Assembly (NCBI GenBank): GCA_020847635.1
Contig: JADLBQ010000056.1
Span: 1-64,000 of the forward strand
Reading direction: 5' to 3'
DNA: 64,000 bases
Origin: Bacteroidia bacterium
GTDB lineage: Bacteria > Bacteroidota > Bacteroidia > AKYH767-A > OLB10
Shown here: positions 1 through 10,001 of the stretch, piece after piece
Layout: the number at the start of each line of letters is the position of its first letter
How positions within the stretch are numbered: the first letter of the stretch is position 1
Made by a program: the position numbers and the translations under genes
The notes under the pieces: generated by a model
The model's database searches: none
What the model was told of the DNA's origin: nothing
What the model saw: only the letters and a program-made list of their open reading frames with translations

Positions 1-282
1 GATAAAGGATATATTTCTAATTACAAGTTTGAAGATACTCCTGACAAACAAGGCAAAATCAAAATTGCACTTAAGTACAGTCCGGTTACCCGGGCCTCAG
101 CAATTCGGAGCCTTCGCAGAGTCAGTACTCCCGGATTGCGGAAATATGTAGGTCATGAAAAGCTTCCACGTGTTCTGAATGGTCTTGGAATCGCAATTAT
201 TTCCACATCAAAAGGAGTAATTACCGATAAAGAAGCCCGTACATTAAATGTGGGCGGAGAAGTAATTTGTTACGTTTATTAA
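1..282 (+). CDS. rpsH: 30S ribosomal protein S8, C-terminal part
   Basis: The frame is open from the first base and ends in TAA, giving the last 93 residues of S8, a primary 16S rRNA-binding protein of the small subunit. The C-terminal S8 signature is visible: a stretch of the type RVSTPGLR, then [12 protein letters not shown] and the end GGEVICYVY. The gene start lies outside the window. It sits directly upstream of rplF, the normal spc operon order, with only 11 bases between them. Confidence 0.96.
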   Translation, partial: DKGYISNYKFEDTPDKQGKIKIALKYSPVTRASAIRSLRRVSTPGLRKYVGHEKLPRVLNGLGIAIISTSKGVITDKEARTLNVGGEVICYVY

Positions 283-293
283 TATTAAATGAT

Positions 294-848
294 ATGTCAC
301 GAATAGGAAAGGCCCCCATTCAGATTCCACCCGGAGTTCAGGTTTCGGTTGATAAGAATAAAGTTACCGTTAAAGGTCCGAAAGGAACACTGGTTCAGCA
401 CCTCAATGAAGGAGTGGGCATTGAAATAAATGGCAATGTAATTTCATTGACAAGGAAATCAGAAGAAAAGCAACACAAAGCTCAGCATGGCCTTTATCGG
501 TCTCTGATTGCTAATATGGTTAAAGGAGTAACTGAAGGGTACAAGATTGAACAGGAGTTGGTTGGTGTTGGTTACCGGGCATCCAGCCAGGGCCAGCAAC
601 TGGATCTCATTCTAGGATTTTCACACCATGTAATTTTTCAACTTCCCTCAGAAGTGAAGGTAGCTACCAGGCAGGAACGCGGTGCCAATCCGATCATAAC
701 CCTTGAAAGCCATGATAAGCAGTTATTGGGAGCTGTTGCAGCTAAAATCCGCTCCTTGCGTGAACCTGAACCATACAAAGGAAAAGGGATCAAATTTGTG
801 AATGAAGTGTTAAGAAGAAAAGCTGGTAAATCAGCAGCTAAAAAATAA
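294..848 (+). CDS. rplF: 50S ribosomal protein L6
   Basis: L6 binds 23S rRNA near the factor-binding site of the large subunit. The product of 184 residues begins MSRIGKAPI, the usual L6 start, so I choose this ATG over an in-frame start 27 bases upstream that would overlap the end of rpsH. The C-terminal signature EPEPYKGKGI followed by a basic tail is intact. It lies in the spc operon between rpsH and rplR and follows the normal length of the family. Confidence 0.97.
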   Translation: MSRIGKAPIQIPPGVQVSVDKNKVTVKGPKGTLVQHLNEGVGIEINGNVISLTRKSEEKQHKAQHGLYRSLIANMVKGVTEGYKIEQELVGVGYRASSQGQQLDLILGFSHHVIFQLPSEVKVATRQERGANPIITLESHDKQLLGAVAAKIRSLREPEPYKGKGIKFVNEVLRRKAGKSAAKK

Positions 849-858
849 CAATTGAGTT

Positions 859-1212
859 ATGAAAAGTAAAAAATTAACCAGAAGAAAAAGTATTGCAAAG
901 CGGATTCGCAGAACCATTTCTGGAACGGAACAGCGGCCGCGACTGTCAGTATTCAGAAGCAACAGGCAAATCTATGCTCAGTTAATTGATGATGTCAAAG
1001 GCCATACACTGGTAGCTGTAAGTTCTGCTGAAGTAGTTACTGATAGCAAAATCAAGAAAGTTGAAACAGCAGCTAAAGTAGGTAAGCTCATTGCTGATAA
1101 AGCTATTCAGGCCGGAATCAGCAGTGTTGTCTTCGACCGAAACGGATATTTATTTCATGGCAGAGTAAAATCATTGGCAGAAGGTGCTCGTGAAGGAGGA
1201 CTAAAATTTTAA
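859..1212 (+). CDS. rplR: 50S ribosomal protein L18
   Basis: L18 binds 5S rRNA in the central protuberance. The 117-residue product has the basic N-terminus, the [20 protein letters not shown] stretch and the end [20 protein letters not shown] typical of bacterial L18. It lies 10 bases after rplF and 6 bases before rpsE, consistent with co-transcription in the spc operon. Confidence 0.97.
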   Translation: MKSKKLTRRKSIAKRIRRTISGTEQRPRLSVFRSNRQIYAQLIDDVKGHTLVAVSSAEVVTDSKIKKVETAAKVGKLIADKAIQAGISSVVFDRNGYLFHGRVKSLAEGAREGGLKF

Positions 1213-1218
1213 TTCAAT

Positions 1219-1737
1219 ATGGTAGGAAAAGAAGTTAAAAGAGTCAGATCAGCAGAAACGGAACTCAAAGACCGTCTGGTTGCTGTAAACCGGGTAACCA
1301 AAGTTACCAAAGGTGGCAGAACATTCAGTTTTGCAGCTATTGTTGTGGTTGGTGATGAAAACGGAGTTATCGGCTACGGACTTGGTAAAGCAAAGGAAGT
1401 TACTGATGCGGTTTCTAAAGGGATTGATGATGCCAAAAAGAACCTAGTTAAGGTAACCTTGTCCGGGAAAACAGTTCCGCATGAAATAACAGGGAAATAT
1501 GGTGGCGCACGGGTATTACTCAAGCCTGCTGCACCTGGTACCGGGGCAATTGCCGGAGGTGCTATGCGTGCAGTGCTTGAAAGCGTAGGTATTCATGATG
1601 TACTTGCAAAATCAAAAGGATCGTCCAATCCGCATAACGTAGTTAAAGCGACAATTGATGCACTGCTGAAAATGCGTGATGCTGTCCAGGTCTCACAACA
1701 GCGCGGAGTTAAATTGTCAAAAGTGTTTCATGGTTGA
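1219..1737 (+). CDS. rpsE: 30S ribosomal protein S5
   Basis: S5 supports decoding fidelity and mRNA unwinding at the entry channel. The product of 172 residues contains the double-stranded-RNA-binding-like N-terminal domain ([20 protein letters not shown]) and the C-terminal domain with [15 protein letters not shown] and the [12 protein letters not shown] motif. Length and order (L18, S5, L30) are standard. Confidence 0.97.
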   Translation: MVGKEVKRVRSAETELKDRLVAVNRVTKVTKGGRTFSFAAIVVVGDENGVIGYGLGKAKEVTDAVSKGIDDAKKNLVKVTLSGKTVPHEITGKYGGARVLLKPAAPGTGAIAGGAMRAVLESVGIHDVLAKSKGSSNPHNVVKATIDALLKMRDAVQVSQQRGVKLSKVFHG

Positions 1738-1760
1738 TATAGTGTTTAAAAAGAACAATA

Positions 1761-1937
1761 ATGGGAAAAGTTAGAATAACTCAGATTAAAAGCGGAATTG
1801 ATCGCCCGGAAAGTCAAAAGAAAACTTTAAAAGCATTGGGTCTTCGCATGAATAAAACAATTGAACGCGAAGCAACTCCCCAAATGTTGGGAATGATCAA
1901 TAAAATAAAGCATTTACTGAAAGTAGAAAACGTTTAA
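1761..1937 (+). CDS. rpmD: 50S ribosomal protein L30
   Basis: A short gene of 58 codons starting MGKVRITQIKSGIDRPESQK and ending in KHLLKVENV. This is the compact bacterial L30, a large-subunit protein, with the family pattern of an initial beta strand, the R-P-x-x-Q-K-K/R-T-L-K-A-L-G-L segment and the central N-K-T. It fits exactly between rpsE and rplO, which is its normal place in the spc operon. Confidence 0.95.
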   Translation: MGKVRITQIKSGIDRPESQKKTLKALGLRMNKTIEREATPQMLGMINKIKHLLKVENV

Positions 1938-1947
1938 ACAAAAGGGT

Positions 1948-2403
1948 ATGAACTTAAGTAATTTAAAACCGGCAAAAGGTTCAATTAAAAGAAATGTAAA
2001 ACGGCTCGGCCGGGGCGAAGGCTCAGCTCGCGGAGGTACTTCAACCCGTGGGCATAAAGGTGCCCAATCACGATCAGGCTATCACAGTAAATCTGGATTT
2101 GAAGGTGGTCAGATGCCTTTACAAAGACGGATTCCGAAATTTGGATTTAAAAACATTAACCGGATTGAATACACCGGAATTAATCTGGATACCATCCAGG
2201 TGTTAGCCGGGAAATTTGATATTACAGATTTTAACCATGAAACCTTTATTGAAAAGGGACTGGTTTCCAAGAAGGACCTGGTTAAAATTCTCGGTCGTGG
2301 TAAACTTAATGCGAAAGTTACGATCCAGGCACATGCCTTTTCAGCCAGTGCAAAATCAGCTATTGAAGCAGCAGGAGGAACAGTCGAAATAATTGCGAAA
2401 TGA
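1948..2403 (+). CDS. rplO: 50S ribosomal protein L15
   Basis: L15 is an early-to-middle assembly protein of the large subunit. The 151-residue product has the glycine- and arginine-rich N-terminal extension (RLGRGEGSARGGTSTRGHKGA) cut here to its key part, the FEGGQMPLQRRIPKFGF motif, and a C-terminal globular domain ending AAGGTVEII. Its stop codon overlaps the secY start (ATGA), so translation of the two is probably coupled. Confidence 0.97.
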   Translation: MNLSNLKPAKGSIKRNVKRLGRGEGSARGGTSTRGHKGAQSRSGYHSKSGFEGGQMPLQRRIPKFGFKNINRIEYTGINLDTIQVLAGKFDITDFNHETFIEKGLVSKKDLVKILGRGKLNAKVTIQAHAFSASAKSAIEAAGGTVEIIAK

Positions 2404-3758
2404 AAAATCTGATCAACACCATACGAAACATCTTTTCTATTGAGGATTTAAGAGACCGGATCCTCAACACACTCTTTTATATTCTTGTGTATCGCCTGGG
2501 TGCACATGTGGTGTTGCCCGGAATTGACCATGCTCAGCTTGCTGGCTTAAAGGATCAGACAGCATCAGGATTACTCAGCCTGCTTGATATGTTTGCCGGT
2601 GGAGCATTCTCCCAGGCTTCCATTCTTGCACTGGGAATCATGCCCTATATTTCAGCTTCAATCGTCATTCAGTTATTGGGAGTTGCAATGCCGTATTTCC
2701 AGCGACTACAGAAAGAAGGTGAAAGCGGCAGAAAAAAGATTAATCAGATTACACGTTATCTGACTGTTCTGGTTGTCTTAGGACAGGCCCCCGGATACTT
2801 AATCAACCTCAGAGCTCAGGCTCCTTCAGCTATGATTGCCTATGCTCATCCTGATATTTTATCACCCTCCCTTTTCTGGATTACATCCATAATTATTCTT
2901 GTTGGAGGAACAATGTTTGTCACCTGGTTAGGTGAAAAAATTACTGAAAAAGGGATTGGTAACGGAATCTCACTTCTGATTATGATTGGAATTATCGCCC
3001 GTCTGCCTTTTTCTTTCAGAGACGAATTCATGTCGCGCTTAAATGAAGGTGGCGGCCTGGTGATGTTTCTTGTAGAGATCGTTGCACTCTTCCTGGTGGT
3101 AATGGCAGTGGTATTGCTGGTTCAGGGAACCCGTAAAATACCGGTGCAGTTTGCAAAGAAAATTGTGGGGAATAAACAATATGGTGGAGTACGGCAGTAT
3201 GTTCCCATTAAAGTTAATGCAGCTGGTGTAATGCCGATTGTTTTTGCACAGGCGATTATGTTTATCCCGGCAACAGTTGCTCAGTTCTTCCCTGAATCAG
3301 ATTCATGGCAGGGTTTTGCATCTGCAATGACTAATTTTTACTCATTCTGGTATAACCTGGTTTTTGCAATCCTGGTTATCTTGTTTACTTATTTTTATAC
3401 AGCTATTACGGTTAATCCAAATCAGATGGCTGACGATATGAAGAAAAACGGAGGATTCATTCCCGGTGTCAAACCCGGCAAAGCAACCGCTTCGTTTATT
3501 GATGATATCTTATCAAAGATAACATTGCCCGGCTCTTTCTTCCTGGCACTCGTTGCTATCATGCCAACCTTTGCAGCATTAACCGGAGTAAACCAGAATT
3601 TTGCTTCCTTCTATGGAGGAACCTCACTGCTGATTATGATTGGAGTTATTCTTGATACTCTGCAACAAATAGAAAGTCACCTGTTGATGCGCCACTATGA
3701 CGGTTTGATGAAATCAGGACGAATAAAAGGCCGCACTAAAGCAGGAGCAAGTGTATAA
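2400..3758 (+). CDS. secY: Preprotein translocase subunit SecY
   Basis: SecY is the channel-forming subunit of the SecYEG translocon in the inner membrane. The 452-residue protein shows ten hydrophobic segments, the plug region after TM1 (SGLLSLLDMFAGGAF), and the conserved GIGNGISLLI and cytoplasmic loops rich in basic residues (VQGTRKIPVQFAKK). It overlaps rplO by four bases and is followed three bases later by map. Its place in the spc operon is typical. Confidence 0.97.
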   Translation: MKNLINTIRNIFSIEDLRDRILNTLFYILVYRLGAHVVLPGIDHAQLAGLKDQTASGLLSLLDMFAGGAFSQASILALGIMPYISASIVIQLLGVAMPYFQRLQKEGESGRKKINQITRYLTVLVVLGQAPGYLINLRAQAPSAMIAYAHPDILSPSLFWITSIIILVGGTMFVTWLGEKITEKGIGNGISLLIMIGIIARLPFSFRDEFMSRLNEGGGLVMFLVEIVALFLVVMAVVLLVQGTRKIPVQFAKKIVGNKQYGGVRQYVPIKVNAAGVMPIVFAQAIMFIPATVAQFFPESDSWQGFASAMTNFYSFWYNLVFAILVILFTYFYTAITVNPNQMADDMKKNGGFIPGVKPGKATASFIDDILSKITLPGSFFLALVAIMPTFAALTGVNQNFASFYGGTSLLIMIGVILDTLQQIESHLLMRHYDGLMKSGRIKGRTKAGASV

Positions 3759-3761
3759 GTT

Positions 3762-4583
3762 ATGTTGTTGAAGAAGAAAGATTATCTTATCAAGACTAAT
3801 GAAGAGATTGAATTAATCAGAATTAGTTCTTTACTTGTTGGGAAGACACTGGCCTTTGTTGCGGCCCAGTTAAAGCCAGGCATCAGCACAATAGTCCTGG
3901 ATGCTCATGCAGAGCAGTTCATTTACGATCAGGGCGGGAGGCCGGTGTTTAAAGGTTATAATGGGTTCCCGGCATCACTTTGTATTTCGGTAAACGATGA
4001 AGTCGTGCATGGAATTCCGGGGAAGCGTGAACTTAAAGACGGTGATATTGTTTCTGTTGATTGCGGAGTTGAAAAAGACGGATATATCGGAGATTCTGCT
4101 TACACATTTGCTATTGGAGATGTAAGCCCCGAAGCAATCGGGCTGATGAGGATAACTCAGGAATGTCTTCAAAAAGCCATTGATGCAGCAGTTGCCGGAA
4201 ACCGTATAGGCGATATTTCTGAAGCAGTTCAGCATCATGCCGAGCGTAATGGGTTCGGTGTTGTACGTGAATTGGTAGGCCACGGAGTAGGCCGTCACCT
4301 GCATGAAAAACCGGAAATTCCAAATTTCGGGAAACGCGGTACGGGCCCGGTGCTGAAAGAAGGAATGGTGCTGGCTATTGAACCAATGATTAATATGGGA
4401 GTGCGAAATGTACATACCCTGGCAGACGGATGGACGGTAGTAACTGCAGATCATAAGCCTGCAGCGCACTATGAACACAATGTTGTAATCAGAAAGAAAC
4501 AGAGTGAAGTACTGTCTTCATTTATGGAAATTTTGGAAGCAGAAAGAAAAAATAGTAATTTGAATACAAAACATCATCTTTAA
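3762..4583 (+). CDS. map: Methionine aminopeptidase, type I
   Basis: The enzyme removes the initiator methionine from new proteins in the cytoplasm. The 273-residue product has the pita-bread fold signatures with all five metal ligands: two Asp in the segment [17 protein letters not shown], His in [10 protein letters not shown], Glu in AIEPM and Glu in HYEHNVV. It lacks the N-terminal zinc-finger extension of eukaryotic-type enzymes. It follows secY by three bases; secY-map-infA-rpmJ is a common bacterial order. Confidence 0.96.
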   Translation: MLLKKKDYLIKTNEEIELIRISSLLVGKTLAFVAAQLKPGISTIVLDAHAEQFIYDQGGRPVFKGYNGFPASLCISVNDEVVHGIPGKRELKDGDIVSVDCGVEKDGYIGDSAYTFAIGDVSPEAIGLMRITQECLQKAIDAAVAGNRIGDISEAVQHHAERNGFGVVRELVGHGVGRHLHEKPEIPNFGKRGTGPVLKEGMVLAIEPMINMGVRNVHTLADGWTVVTADHKPAAHYEHNVVIRKKQSEVLSSFMEILEAERKNSNLNTKHHL

Positions 4584-4591
4584 AATATAAA

Positions 4592-4810
4592 ATGGCTAAA
4601 CAAAGTTCAATAGAACAAGACGGAACAATAGTGGAAACATTATCAAATGCAATGTTTCGTGTTGAACTTGAGAACGGGCATGAGATTCTGGCTCATATCT
4701 CCGGTAAAATGAGAATGCATTATATTAAAATTCTTAAGGGGGATAAAGTGAAAGTGGAAATGTCGCCTTATGATCTCACCAAAGGCAGAATTGTATATCG
4801 TTATAAATAA
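4592..4810 (+). CDS. infA: Translation initiation factor IF-1
   Basis: IF-1 is a single OB-fold protein that occupies the A site during initiation. The 72-residue product matches the family length and shows the standard motifs: [17 protein letters not shown] at the start, [20 protein letters not shown] in the middle and [15 protein letters not shown] at the end. It lies 8 bases after map and 11 bases before rpmJ. Confidence 0.97.
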   Translation: MAKQSSIEQDGTIVETLSNAMFRVELENGHEILAHISGKMRMHYIKILKGDKVKVEMSPYDLTKGRIVYRYK

Positions 4811-4821
4811 TCGGAGGAATT

Positions 4822-4938
4822 ATGAAAGTAAGACCATCATTAAAAAAGCGCAGTGCAGACTGCATCATTGTAAGACGAAAAGGTAGGCTCTACATAATTA
4901 ACAAGAAGAACCCGCGTTTCAAACAGCGTCAAGGATAA
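4822..4938 (+). CDS. rpmJ: 50S ribosomal protein L36, zinc-free form
   Basis: A 38-residue gene beginning [14 protein letters not shown] and ending NPRFKQRQG, the typical L36 ends. It is preceded by a clear GGAGG six bases from the ATG, which is unusual for this phylum and supports the start. Only one of the canonical Cys/Cys/Cys/His zinc ligands (Cys14) remains, so this is the C-minus form that folds without zinc. Such variants are known in many bacteria. It sits between infA and rpsM. Confidence 0.95.
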   Translation: MKVRPSLKKRSADCIIVRRKGRLYIINKKNPRFKQRQG

Positions 4939-4970
4939 AAGATTTGAATTCTAACAAATAAATTATACAC

Positions 4971-5348
4971 ATGGCACGAATTGCAGGTATAGATTTACCA
5001 AAAAATAAAAGAGGAGAAGTTGGCCTCACCTACATTTACGGAATTGGCCGGAGTACTGCTCAGCAGATTCTGACCGAAGCTGGAGTTGACTGGGATAAAA
5101 AAGTTGATGAGTGGACAGATGAAGAGCAGAATAAGATCCGTTCCATTATTACCGAGAATATTAAAATTGAAGGAGCTCTCCGCAGTGAAGTTCAGCTTCA
5201 TATCAAACGGTTGATGGATGTCAGCAGTTACCGGGGTATCCGTCATCGGTTAGGTCTTCCGGTCAGAGGTCAAAAAACAAAAAACAACTGCCGTACCAGA
5301 AAAGGTAAGAGAAAGACTGTGGCTAATAAAAAGAAAGTAACTAAATAA
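4971..5348 (+). CDS. rpsM: 30S ribosomal protein S13
   Basis: S13 sits in the head of the small subunit and contacts tRNA and the large subunit. The 125-residue product begins [20 protein letters not shown] and has the helix-turn-helix-like YIYGIG segment and the basic C-terminal tail with [14 protein letters not shown]. It opens the alpha-operon part of the cluster, before rpsK, rpsD, rpoA and rplQ. Confidence 0.97.
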   Translation: MARIAGIDLPKNKRGEVGLTYIYGIGRSTAQQILTEAGVDWDKKVDEWTDEEQNKIRSIITENIKIEGALRSEVQLHIKRLMDVSSYRGIRHRLGLPVRGQKTKNNCRTRKGKRKTVANKKKVTK

Positions 5349-5370
5349 TCATTTAACCAGATATTTAATC

Positions 5371-5781
5371 ATGGCAAAACAAGCATCTGCACAGGCAGCC
5401 GACAAAAAAGTTGCCCGTAAGCGTACCGTTAAAGTTGAAGCTGTTGGCGAAGCCCATATTAATGCAACCTTTAACAACATCATCATTAGTTTGACAAATG
5501 CATCAGGACAGGTCATTGCCTGGAGCAGTGCTGGTAAAATGGGATTTAAAGGATCAAAGAAAAACACGCCTTATGCTGCCCAGTTAGCTGCCAGTGATTG
5601 TGCCAAAGTAGCTTATGATATGGGACTTCGTAAAGTGAAAGTCTTTGTGAAAGGACCAGGTGCAGGTCGTGAATCTGCAATCCGGACGTTACATGGTGCC
5701 GGTATTGAAGTAAGCGAAATTGTGGATATTACGCCTATCCCGCATAATGGCTGCCGGCCTCCTAAAAAACGTAGAATTTAA
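5371..5781 (+). CDS. rpsK: 30S ribosomal protein S11
   Basis: S11 forms part of the platform of the small subunit. The 136-residue product has a lysine- and alanine-rich N-terminal extension, the [17 protein letters not shown] segment, the [13 protein letters not shown] motif and the end [17 protein letters not shown], which are standard S11 features. It lies 22 bases after rpsM. Confidence 0.97.
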   Translation: MAKQASAQAADKKVARKRTVKVEAVGEAHINATFNNIIISLTNASGQVIAWSSAGKMGFKGSKKNTPYAAQLAASDCAKVAYDMGLRKVKVFVKGPGAGRESAIRTLHGAGIEVSEIVDITPIPHNGCRPPKKRRI

Positions 5782-5798
5782 TTTTAAAGAATTATCAC

Positions 5799-6404
5799 AT
5801 GGCAAGATATATCGGACCAAAAACAAAAATTGCCCGTAAATTTCGTGAACCAATTTACGGGCCTGACCGTTATTTCGATAAAAGAAGTTATCCTCCCGGT
5901 CAGCACGGATTGTCTAAGAAGAGGGCAAAGCAATCTGAATACGCTATTCAGCTTGCCGAAAAGCAAAAGGTAAAGTACATGTATGGAATTTTAGAAAGAC
6001 AGTTTGCTAAAATTTTCGATCGGGCATCGCGTAAACAGGGAATGACCGGAACCAACCTGCTTCAGCTAATTGAATCACGGTTAGATAACATTGTATTCCG
6101 GCTGGGAATTGCTCCAACTCGTGCCGCTGCCCGTCAGCTGGTTGCGCATAAGCATATTGTCGTGAATGAGAAGGTCGTGAATGTACCCTCTTATACCTGC
6201 AAATCAGGCGATCTGATTGGCGTTCGTGAACGCTCAAAAGCTAATGAAGCAATTGTTGATTCCCTGAAAGGAAAATCACACAACCTTAACTGGCTGGAAT
6301 GGGATGAAAGCTCAATGACCGGTAAGTTTGTAAATCCTCCGGCCAGGGAAGAAATCACCGAAAACATCAAAGAACAATTAATCGTTGAATTGTACTCCAA
6401 GTAA
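5799..6404 (+). CDS. rpsD: 30S ribosomal protein S4
   Basis: S4 is a primary assembly protein of the small subunit, and in many bacteria a regulator of the alpha operon. The 201-residue product begins [15 protein letters not shown] and carries the S4 RNA-binding domain ([20 protein letters not shown]) and GHxxVN-like [14 protein letters not shown]. The N-terminal zinc cysteines of some S4 proteins are absent. It is placed between rpsK and rpoA as expected. Confidence 0.97.
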   Translation: MARYIGPKTKIARKFREPIYGPDRYFDKRSYPPGQHGLSKKRAKQSEYAIQLAEKQKVKYMYGILERQFAKIFDRASRKQGMTGTNLLQLIESRLDNIVFRLGIAPTRAAARQLVAHKHIVVNEKVVNVPSYTCKSGDLIGVRERSKANEAIVDSLKGKSHNLNWLEWDESSMTGKFVNPPAREEITENIKEQLIVELYSK

Positions 6405-6439
6405 TCATTTAACTAATTACAGACACTAAATAAAACATT

Positions 6440-7432
6440 ATGGCAATACTCGAATTTCAAAAACCGGACAAGGTTTACATGAATCACTCAAGCGAATCTT
6501 TCGGACAGTTTGAGTTCAGACCGCTTGAACCCGGCTACGGGATTACTATCGGCAATGCCCTTCGTAGGGTACTGCTTAACTCACTCGAAGGATTTGCAAT
6601 CACTGCCGTTAAATTTTCAGGTGTGAATCATGAGTTTTCTACCATCAAAGGTGTGGTCGAAGATGTTGTTGATATTATTCTGAATCTGAAACAGGTTCGT
6701 TTTAAAAAGCAGATTGAATCTGAAGACAGTGAGAAAGTAAGCATTTCTATTAATGGGAAAAACCAGTTTCTTGCCGGTGATATTGCACGGCATACCTCCG
6801 TCTTTCAGGTTTTGAATCCCGATCATGTGATTTGTAACATGGAACCTTCTGTAAAACTTCAGCTGGAGATTATAATCGGGAAAGGCCGGGGCTACCGCCC
6901 TTCAGAAGAAAATAAAACGGAAAGCCAGCCGGTAGGTACCATTGCTATTGACTCAATCTTTACTCCAATCCGGAATGTGAAATATTTTGTTGAAGATTTC
7001 CGGGTTGAGCAGAAAACCGATTTTGAGAAGCTCATTATGGAAATTCAGACCGATGGCTCAATCAGCCCGAAAGATGCACTGAAAGAAGCTGCTGAAATCC
7101 TGATTCATCATTTTATGCTCTTCTCCGATGAGAAAATTACCCTTGAAACCAAACCCAAAACTCCGGTTGAAGAATTGGATGAAAACACGCTCCACATGCG
7201 CCAGTTACTCAATACTAAACTTGTTGATCTGGATTTGTCTGTCAGAGCATTAAATTGCCTGAAGGCTGCTGATGTGGAAACACTGGGTGAATTGGTCTCT
7301 TATAGCAAAACAGATCTTCTCAAGTTCCGGAATTTTGGTAAAAAATCATTGACTGAACTTGAAGACCTGGTTCATAGCAAAAGCCTCAGCTTCGGTATGA
7401 ATATATCTAAATATAAACTTGAGAAGGAGTAA
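6440..7432 (+). CDS. rpoA: RNA polymerase subunit alpha
   Basis: The alpha subunit nucleates assembly of RNA polymerase and contacts upstream promoter DNA and activators. The 330-residue product has the N-terminal dimerisation domain ([20 protein letters not shown], about residues 25-45, and the beta-binding [12 protein letters not shown] segment), a flexible linker, and a C-terminal domain of two HhH motifs (about residues 255-325, with [16 protein letters not shown]). It is the fourth gene of the alpha operon part. Confidence 0.97.
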   Translation: MAILEFQKPDKVYMNHSSESFGQFEFRPLEPGYGITIGNALRRVLLNSLEGFAITAVKFSGVNHEFSTIKGVVEDVVDIILNLKQVRFKKQIESEDSEKVSISINGKNQFLAGDIARHTSVFQVLNPDHVICNMEPSVKLQLEIIIGKGRGYRPSEENKTESQPVGTIAIDSIFTPIRNVKYFVEDFRVEQKTDFEKLIMEIQTDGSISPKDALKEAAEILIHHFMLFSDEKITLETKPKTPVEELDENTLHMRQLLNTKLVDLDLSVRALNCLKAADVETLGELVSYSKTDLLKFRNFGKKSLTELEDLVHSKSLSFGMNISKYKLEKE

Positions 7433-7464
7433 TGCTTAACTCCCGATTAAAACATCAGTAGATT

Positions 7465-8004
7465 ATGAGGCACGGAAAAAAAATAAATCATCTCGGAAGA
7501 ACATCATCCCATCGCCAGGCATTGTTGTCAAATATGGCTGCATCTCTTATTTTACATAAGAGAATCAATACAACTCTGGCAAAAGCCAAAGCACTGCGTA
7601 AATATGTTGAACCGTTAATAACTAAATCAAAAACAGACAGTACTCATTCTAGAAGAATAGTCTTTAGTTATCTTCAAAATAAATATGCAGTAGCTGAATT
7701 ATTTAAGGAAGTGTCGGGCGTAGTTGCAGAGCGTCCGGGCGGATATACTCGTATTATTAAGTTGGGTAACCGACAGGGAGATGCTGCTGAAATGTGTATG
7801 ATTGAACTGGTGGATTTTAACACACTTTATACGAAAGAAAAAGTTACCAAAAAGGCTAAAACAACAAGGAGAAGTCGTAGTAAGACTAATACCCCTAAGG
7901 CTGAGACAGAACAGCCAGCCGCTGAAGCTCCTGCTGATCTACCAGCCGAAAGTAAACCTAAAAAAGCAACTCGTAAAAAGAAGGAGGATAAAGGTCAGGA
8001 ATAG
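7465..8004 (+). CDS. rplQ: 50S ribosomal protein L17 with basic tail
   Basis: L17 lines the peptide exit tunnel region. The core (residues 1 to about 120) has the standard [20 protein letters not shown] start and the [17 protein letters not shown] motif. After the core there is a tail of about 55 residues made almost only of K, R, T, A, E and P, giving 179 residues against about 120 in many bacteria. Such tails are frequent in Bacteroidota. It is the last gene of the ribosomal cluster and is followed by two hairpins. Confidence 0.96.
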   Translation: MRHGKKINHLGRTSSHRQALLSNMAASLILHKRINTTLAKAKALRKYVEPLITKSKTDSTHSRRIVFSYLQNKYAVAELFKEVSGVVAERPGGYTRIIKLGNRQGDAAEMCMIELVDFNTLYTKEKVTKKAKTTRRSRSKTNTPKAETEQPAAEAPADLPAESKPKKATRKKKEDKGQE

Positions 8005-8022
8005 CGCATCAGATAAGATGCG
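8005..8022 (+). terminator. Small hairpin right after rplQ stop
   Basis: A perfect 6-base stem (CGCATC and GATGCG) with a 6-base loop begins one base after the rplQ stop codon and lies just before the stronger terminator hairpin. It may stabilise the 3' end of the message or be part of the terminator; it has no U-tract of its own. Confidence 0.45.
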
Positions 8023-8024
8023 AT

Positions 8025-8058
8025 AAAAGGACCGTACCTAACGGTATTGTCCCTTTTT
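8025..8058 (+). terminator. Rho-independent terminator of the ribosomal cluster
   Basis: AAAAGGACCGT pairs with ACGGT...GTCCCTTTT: an inner 5-base stem (ACCGT/ACGGT) and an outer stem separated by a few unpaired bases, followed by TTTTT. This closes the long spc/alpha transcription unit. Confidence 0.75.
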
Positions 8059-8062
8059 CCTT

Positions 8063-8851
8063 GTAGGTACTTTTCAGAACCAAATCAACATATCCGTTAC
8101 GGCATCTTTGAAATATTCAGAACCCAAACCCGAATGGCTGTTGCAGGATGACACTGTTTTTTTAAGGTAAAGTTGCTGGTAAAAACAGAACGGCTATAAG
8201 CGAAATCTGCTTTAATACCAGTATGACCAGTTTTCAGAATCGAACTAGGATATCAACTGCTTGCCCGAGTAGCAGGAATTATAGGTCAGAAGATGACCAA
8301 TCTGCATGGAGGTGTAAATCAGCCGGTTAGAAATCCTATAAACAGAGGATTCGAAATTATTTTCTAGAATTACAGTTTCCCAGTTAGTGATCAGGAATTA
8401 GAAAAAAGTTCCTGCCATTATTGCTGCTTTTTGAAATCGGAATGGCCATTCTATTTAAAGTTTCCGATTTAAACACAAACCAGTTATGGGAGTTCAGTTT
8501 AATTCCGAATCTTGACCCTGACCCGATGATACCAACTGTCTGTTTGATGATTTTATTGAAACGGTTTATAAGGTACAAGAAAGGAAAATCAATTGAAGTT
8601 TGAGCTTCTGAGTTGAAAAACTTACCGGCAAGACAAATCATCAACATCATTTGTTTAAAGTTGGCTCAATACTTTTCAGACTTCATGAAAACTTTGTGTA
8701 ACTTGGCGCCCTCGAATCAATTTAATTTCTAACTATTGACTGAGGTGAAGTCAGCAAGATTAACATTGATATTTTCGGATTTCTGCTTTTATCCGGAGCT
8801 TGTGATTTTAAGTTGGTTGAAAGAAAGATAAGACACTTAAAAAGTTGATTC
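8063..8851. other. Intergenic stretch without convincing gene
   Basis: About 0.8 kb between the ribosomal cluster terminator and nuoA. Short open frames exist (about 60 and 88 codons, on opposite strands and overlapping at 8384-8650), but neither has family features or a convincing start. No tRNA, RNase P RNA or tmRNA signature was recognised. The last 150 bases probably hold the nuo promoter; an AT-rich stretch with ACTTTG and TAACTTG near 8690-8705 resembles a -7 box, but no good -33 partner was found. Confidence 0.5.
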
Positions 8852-9322
8852 ATGAATGAGACTGAATCGTTAACATCCCTCTGGCCGATACTGGTCTATG
8901 CGGGTGGTGTAGTTTTGTTGATAACCATTATGCTGGGTGCTTCCTACTTTTTAGGAGAACGCCACCAGGAAACAGTGACTGATACCGTATATGAATCCGG
9001 AATCAAAGTAACCGGTGATGCCTGGTTTAAATTTCCAGTGCATTTCTATATTCTGGCAATGTTCTTCGTGATTTTTGATCTTGAAGTTGTTTTCATTGTT
9101 GCCTGGGCTATTAATGCAAGGGCACTAGGATGGGAGGGTTACCTAGCTATTGCAACCTTTATTGGATCACTGGTAGCGATTTTAATTTATGTATGGCGAA
9201 TAGGAGCTCTTGATTTTGGCCCGTCTGGAAATAAAATCCTGAAACACTATCATCAGCAATACAAAAATAAACCAGAACAAATTCTAAAAAAATCAGAAGA
9301 AAATAAAATAAAGTCAACATGA
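8852..9322 (+). CDS. nuoA: NADH-quinone oxidoreductase subunit A
   Basis: NuoA is a small membrane subunit at the junction of the membrane arm and the quinone pocket of complex I. The 156-residue protein has three membrane helices (about residues 12-34, 68-90, 97-118). Between the first two lies the loop with YESG and the helix motif [17 protein letters not shown], with the conserved acidic residues. A charged tail of about 35 residues follows. The stop overlaps the nuoB start by four bases (ATGA). Confidence 0.96.
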   Translation: MNETESLTSLWPILVYAGGVVLLITIMLGASYFLGERHQETVTDTVYESGIKVTGDAWFKFPVHFYILAMFFVIFDLEVVFIVAWAINARALGWEGYLAIATFIGSLVAILIYVWRIGALDFGPSGNKILKHYHQQYKNKPEQILKKSEENKIKST

Positions 9323-9957
9323 AATGGTGGACAACACGGGTGAATGATCCCGTTACAACATATAAGGGAACCAGTTCCATGCAGGAAGCTGTTCAGCAAT
9401 CAGTAGTGTTGACGACTATGGAGTCGATGGTAAACTGGGGAAGAAAAAATTCAATATGGCCTTTTAATTTTGGTTTGAGCTGTTGCTATGTTGAAATGGC
9501 AACCAGCATTACGAGCAAGTACGATGTCTCACGATTTGGAGCTGAGGTAATTCGTGGAACCCCTCGTGAGGCAGATATGATGATTGTAGCCGGAACGGTA
9601 TTTATTAAGATGGCTCCGATAATCAGGCAGTTGTATGAGCAGATGATGGCTCCGAGATGGATTATTGCAATGGGCGCATGTGCCTCTTCGGGAGGTATGT
9701 ATGATATCTATAGTGTTGTACAGGGAGTTGATAAGTTTATGCCAGTTGATGTTTATGTTCCCGGATGTCCCCCAAGGCCGGATGCCTTTCTAGAAGGAAT
9801 TGTGATGCTGCGTGATAAAGTAGGGAAGGAAAAGCGTCCCTTAAATTGGGTAATCGGGCCTCAGGGAATCGTAAAACCTGATATGCCTTCAATGCGTGAT
9901 AAGAAGCGGGATGAGAGAAAGAAAATGACTGAAATAAGACCTCCGGATCATGTGTAA
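9319..9957 (+). CDS. nuoB: NADH-quinone oxidoreductase subunit B
   Basis: NuoB carries cluster N2, the [4Fe-4S] centre that passes electrons to quinone. The four ligands are visible: the adjacent Cys55-Cys56 in GLSCCYVEM, Cys121 in MGACASSGG and Cys150 in [10 protein letters not shown]. The protein of 212 residues has a basic C-terminal tail after [10 protein letters not shown] that is longer than in the shortest family members. It overlaps nuoA by four bases and lies before the fused nuoCD. Confidence 0.97.
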   Translation: MKWWTTRVNDPVTTYKGTSSMQEAVQQSVVLTTMESMVNWGRKNSIWPFNFGLSCCYVEMATSITSKYDVSRFGAEVIRGTPREADMMIVAGTVFIKMAPIIRQLYEQMMAPRWIIAMGACASSGGMYDIYSVVQGVDKFMPVDVYVPGCPPRPDAFLEGIVMLRDKVGKEKRPLNWVIGPQGIVKPDMPSMRDKKRDERKKMTEIRPPDHV

Positions 9958-10001
9958 TCAGTTAACATATCCAAGATTTTAAATTAAACAGAAAAGTAAG
10001 T

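Noticed and set aside
3975-4478. Open frame of 167 codons on the minus strand, antisense to map
   Set aside because: The plus strand carries an intact methionine aminopeptidase with all metal ligands; the antisense frame has low-complexity aromatic composition.
8384-8650. Two small overlapping frames in the gap before nuoA
   Set aside because: No family features, no good start, and they overlap each other on opposite strands.
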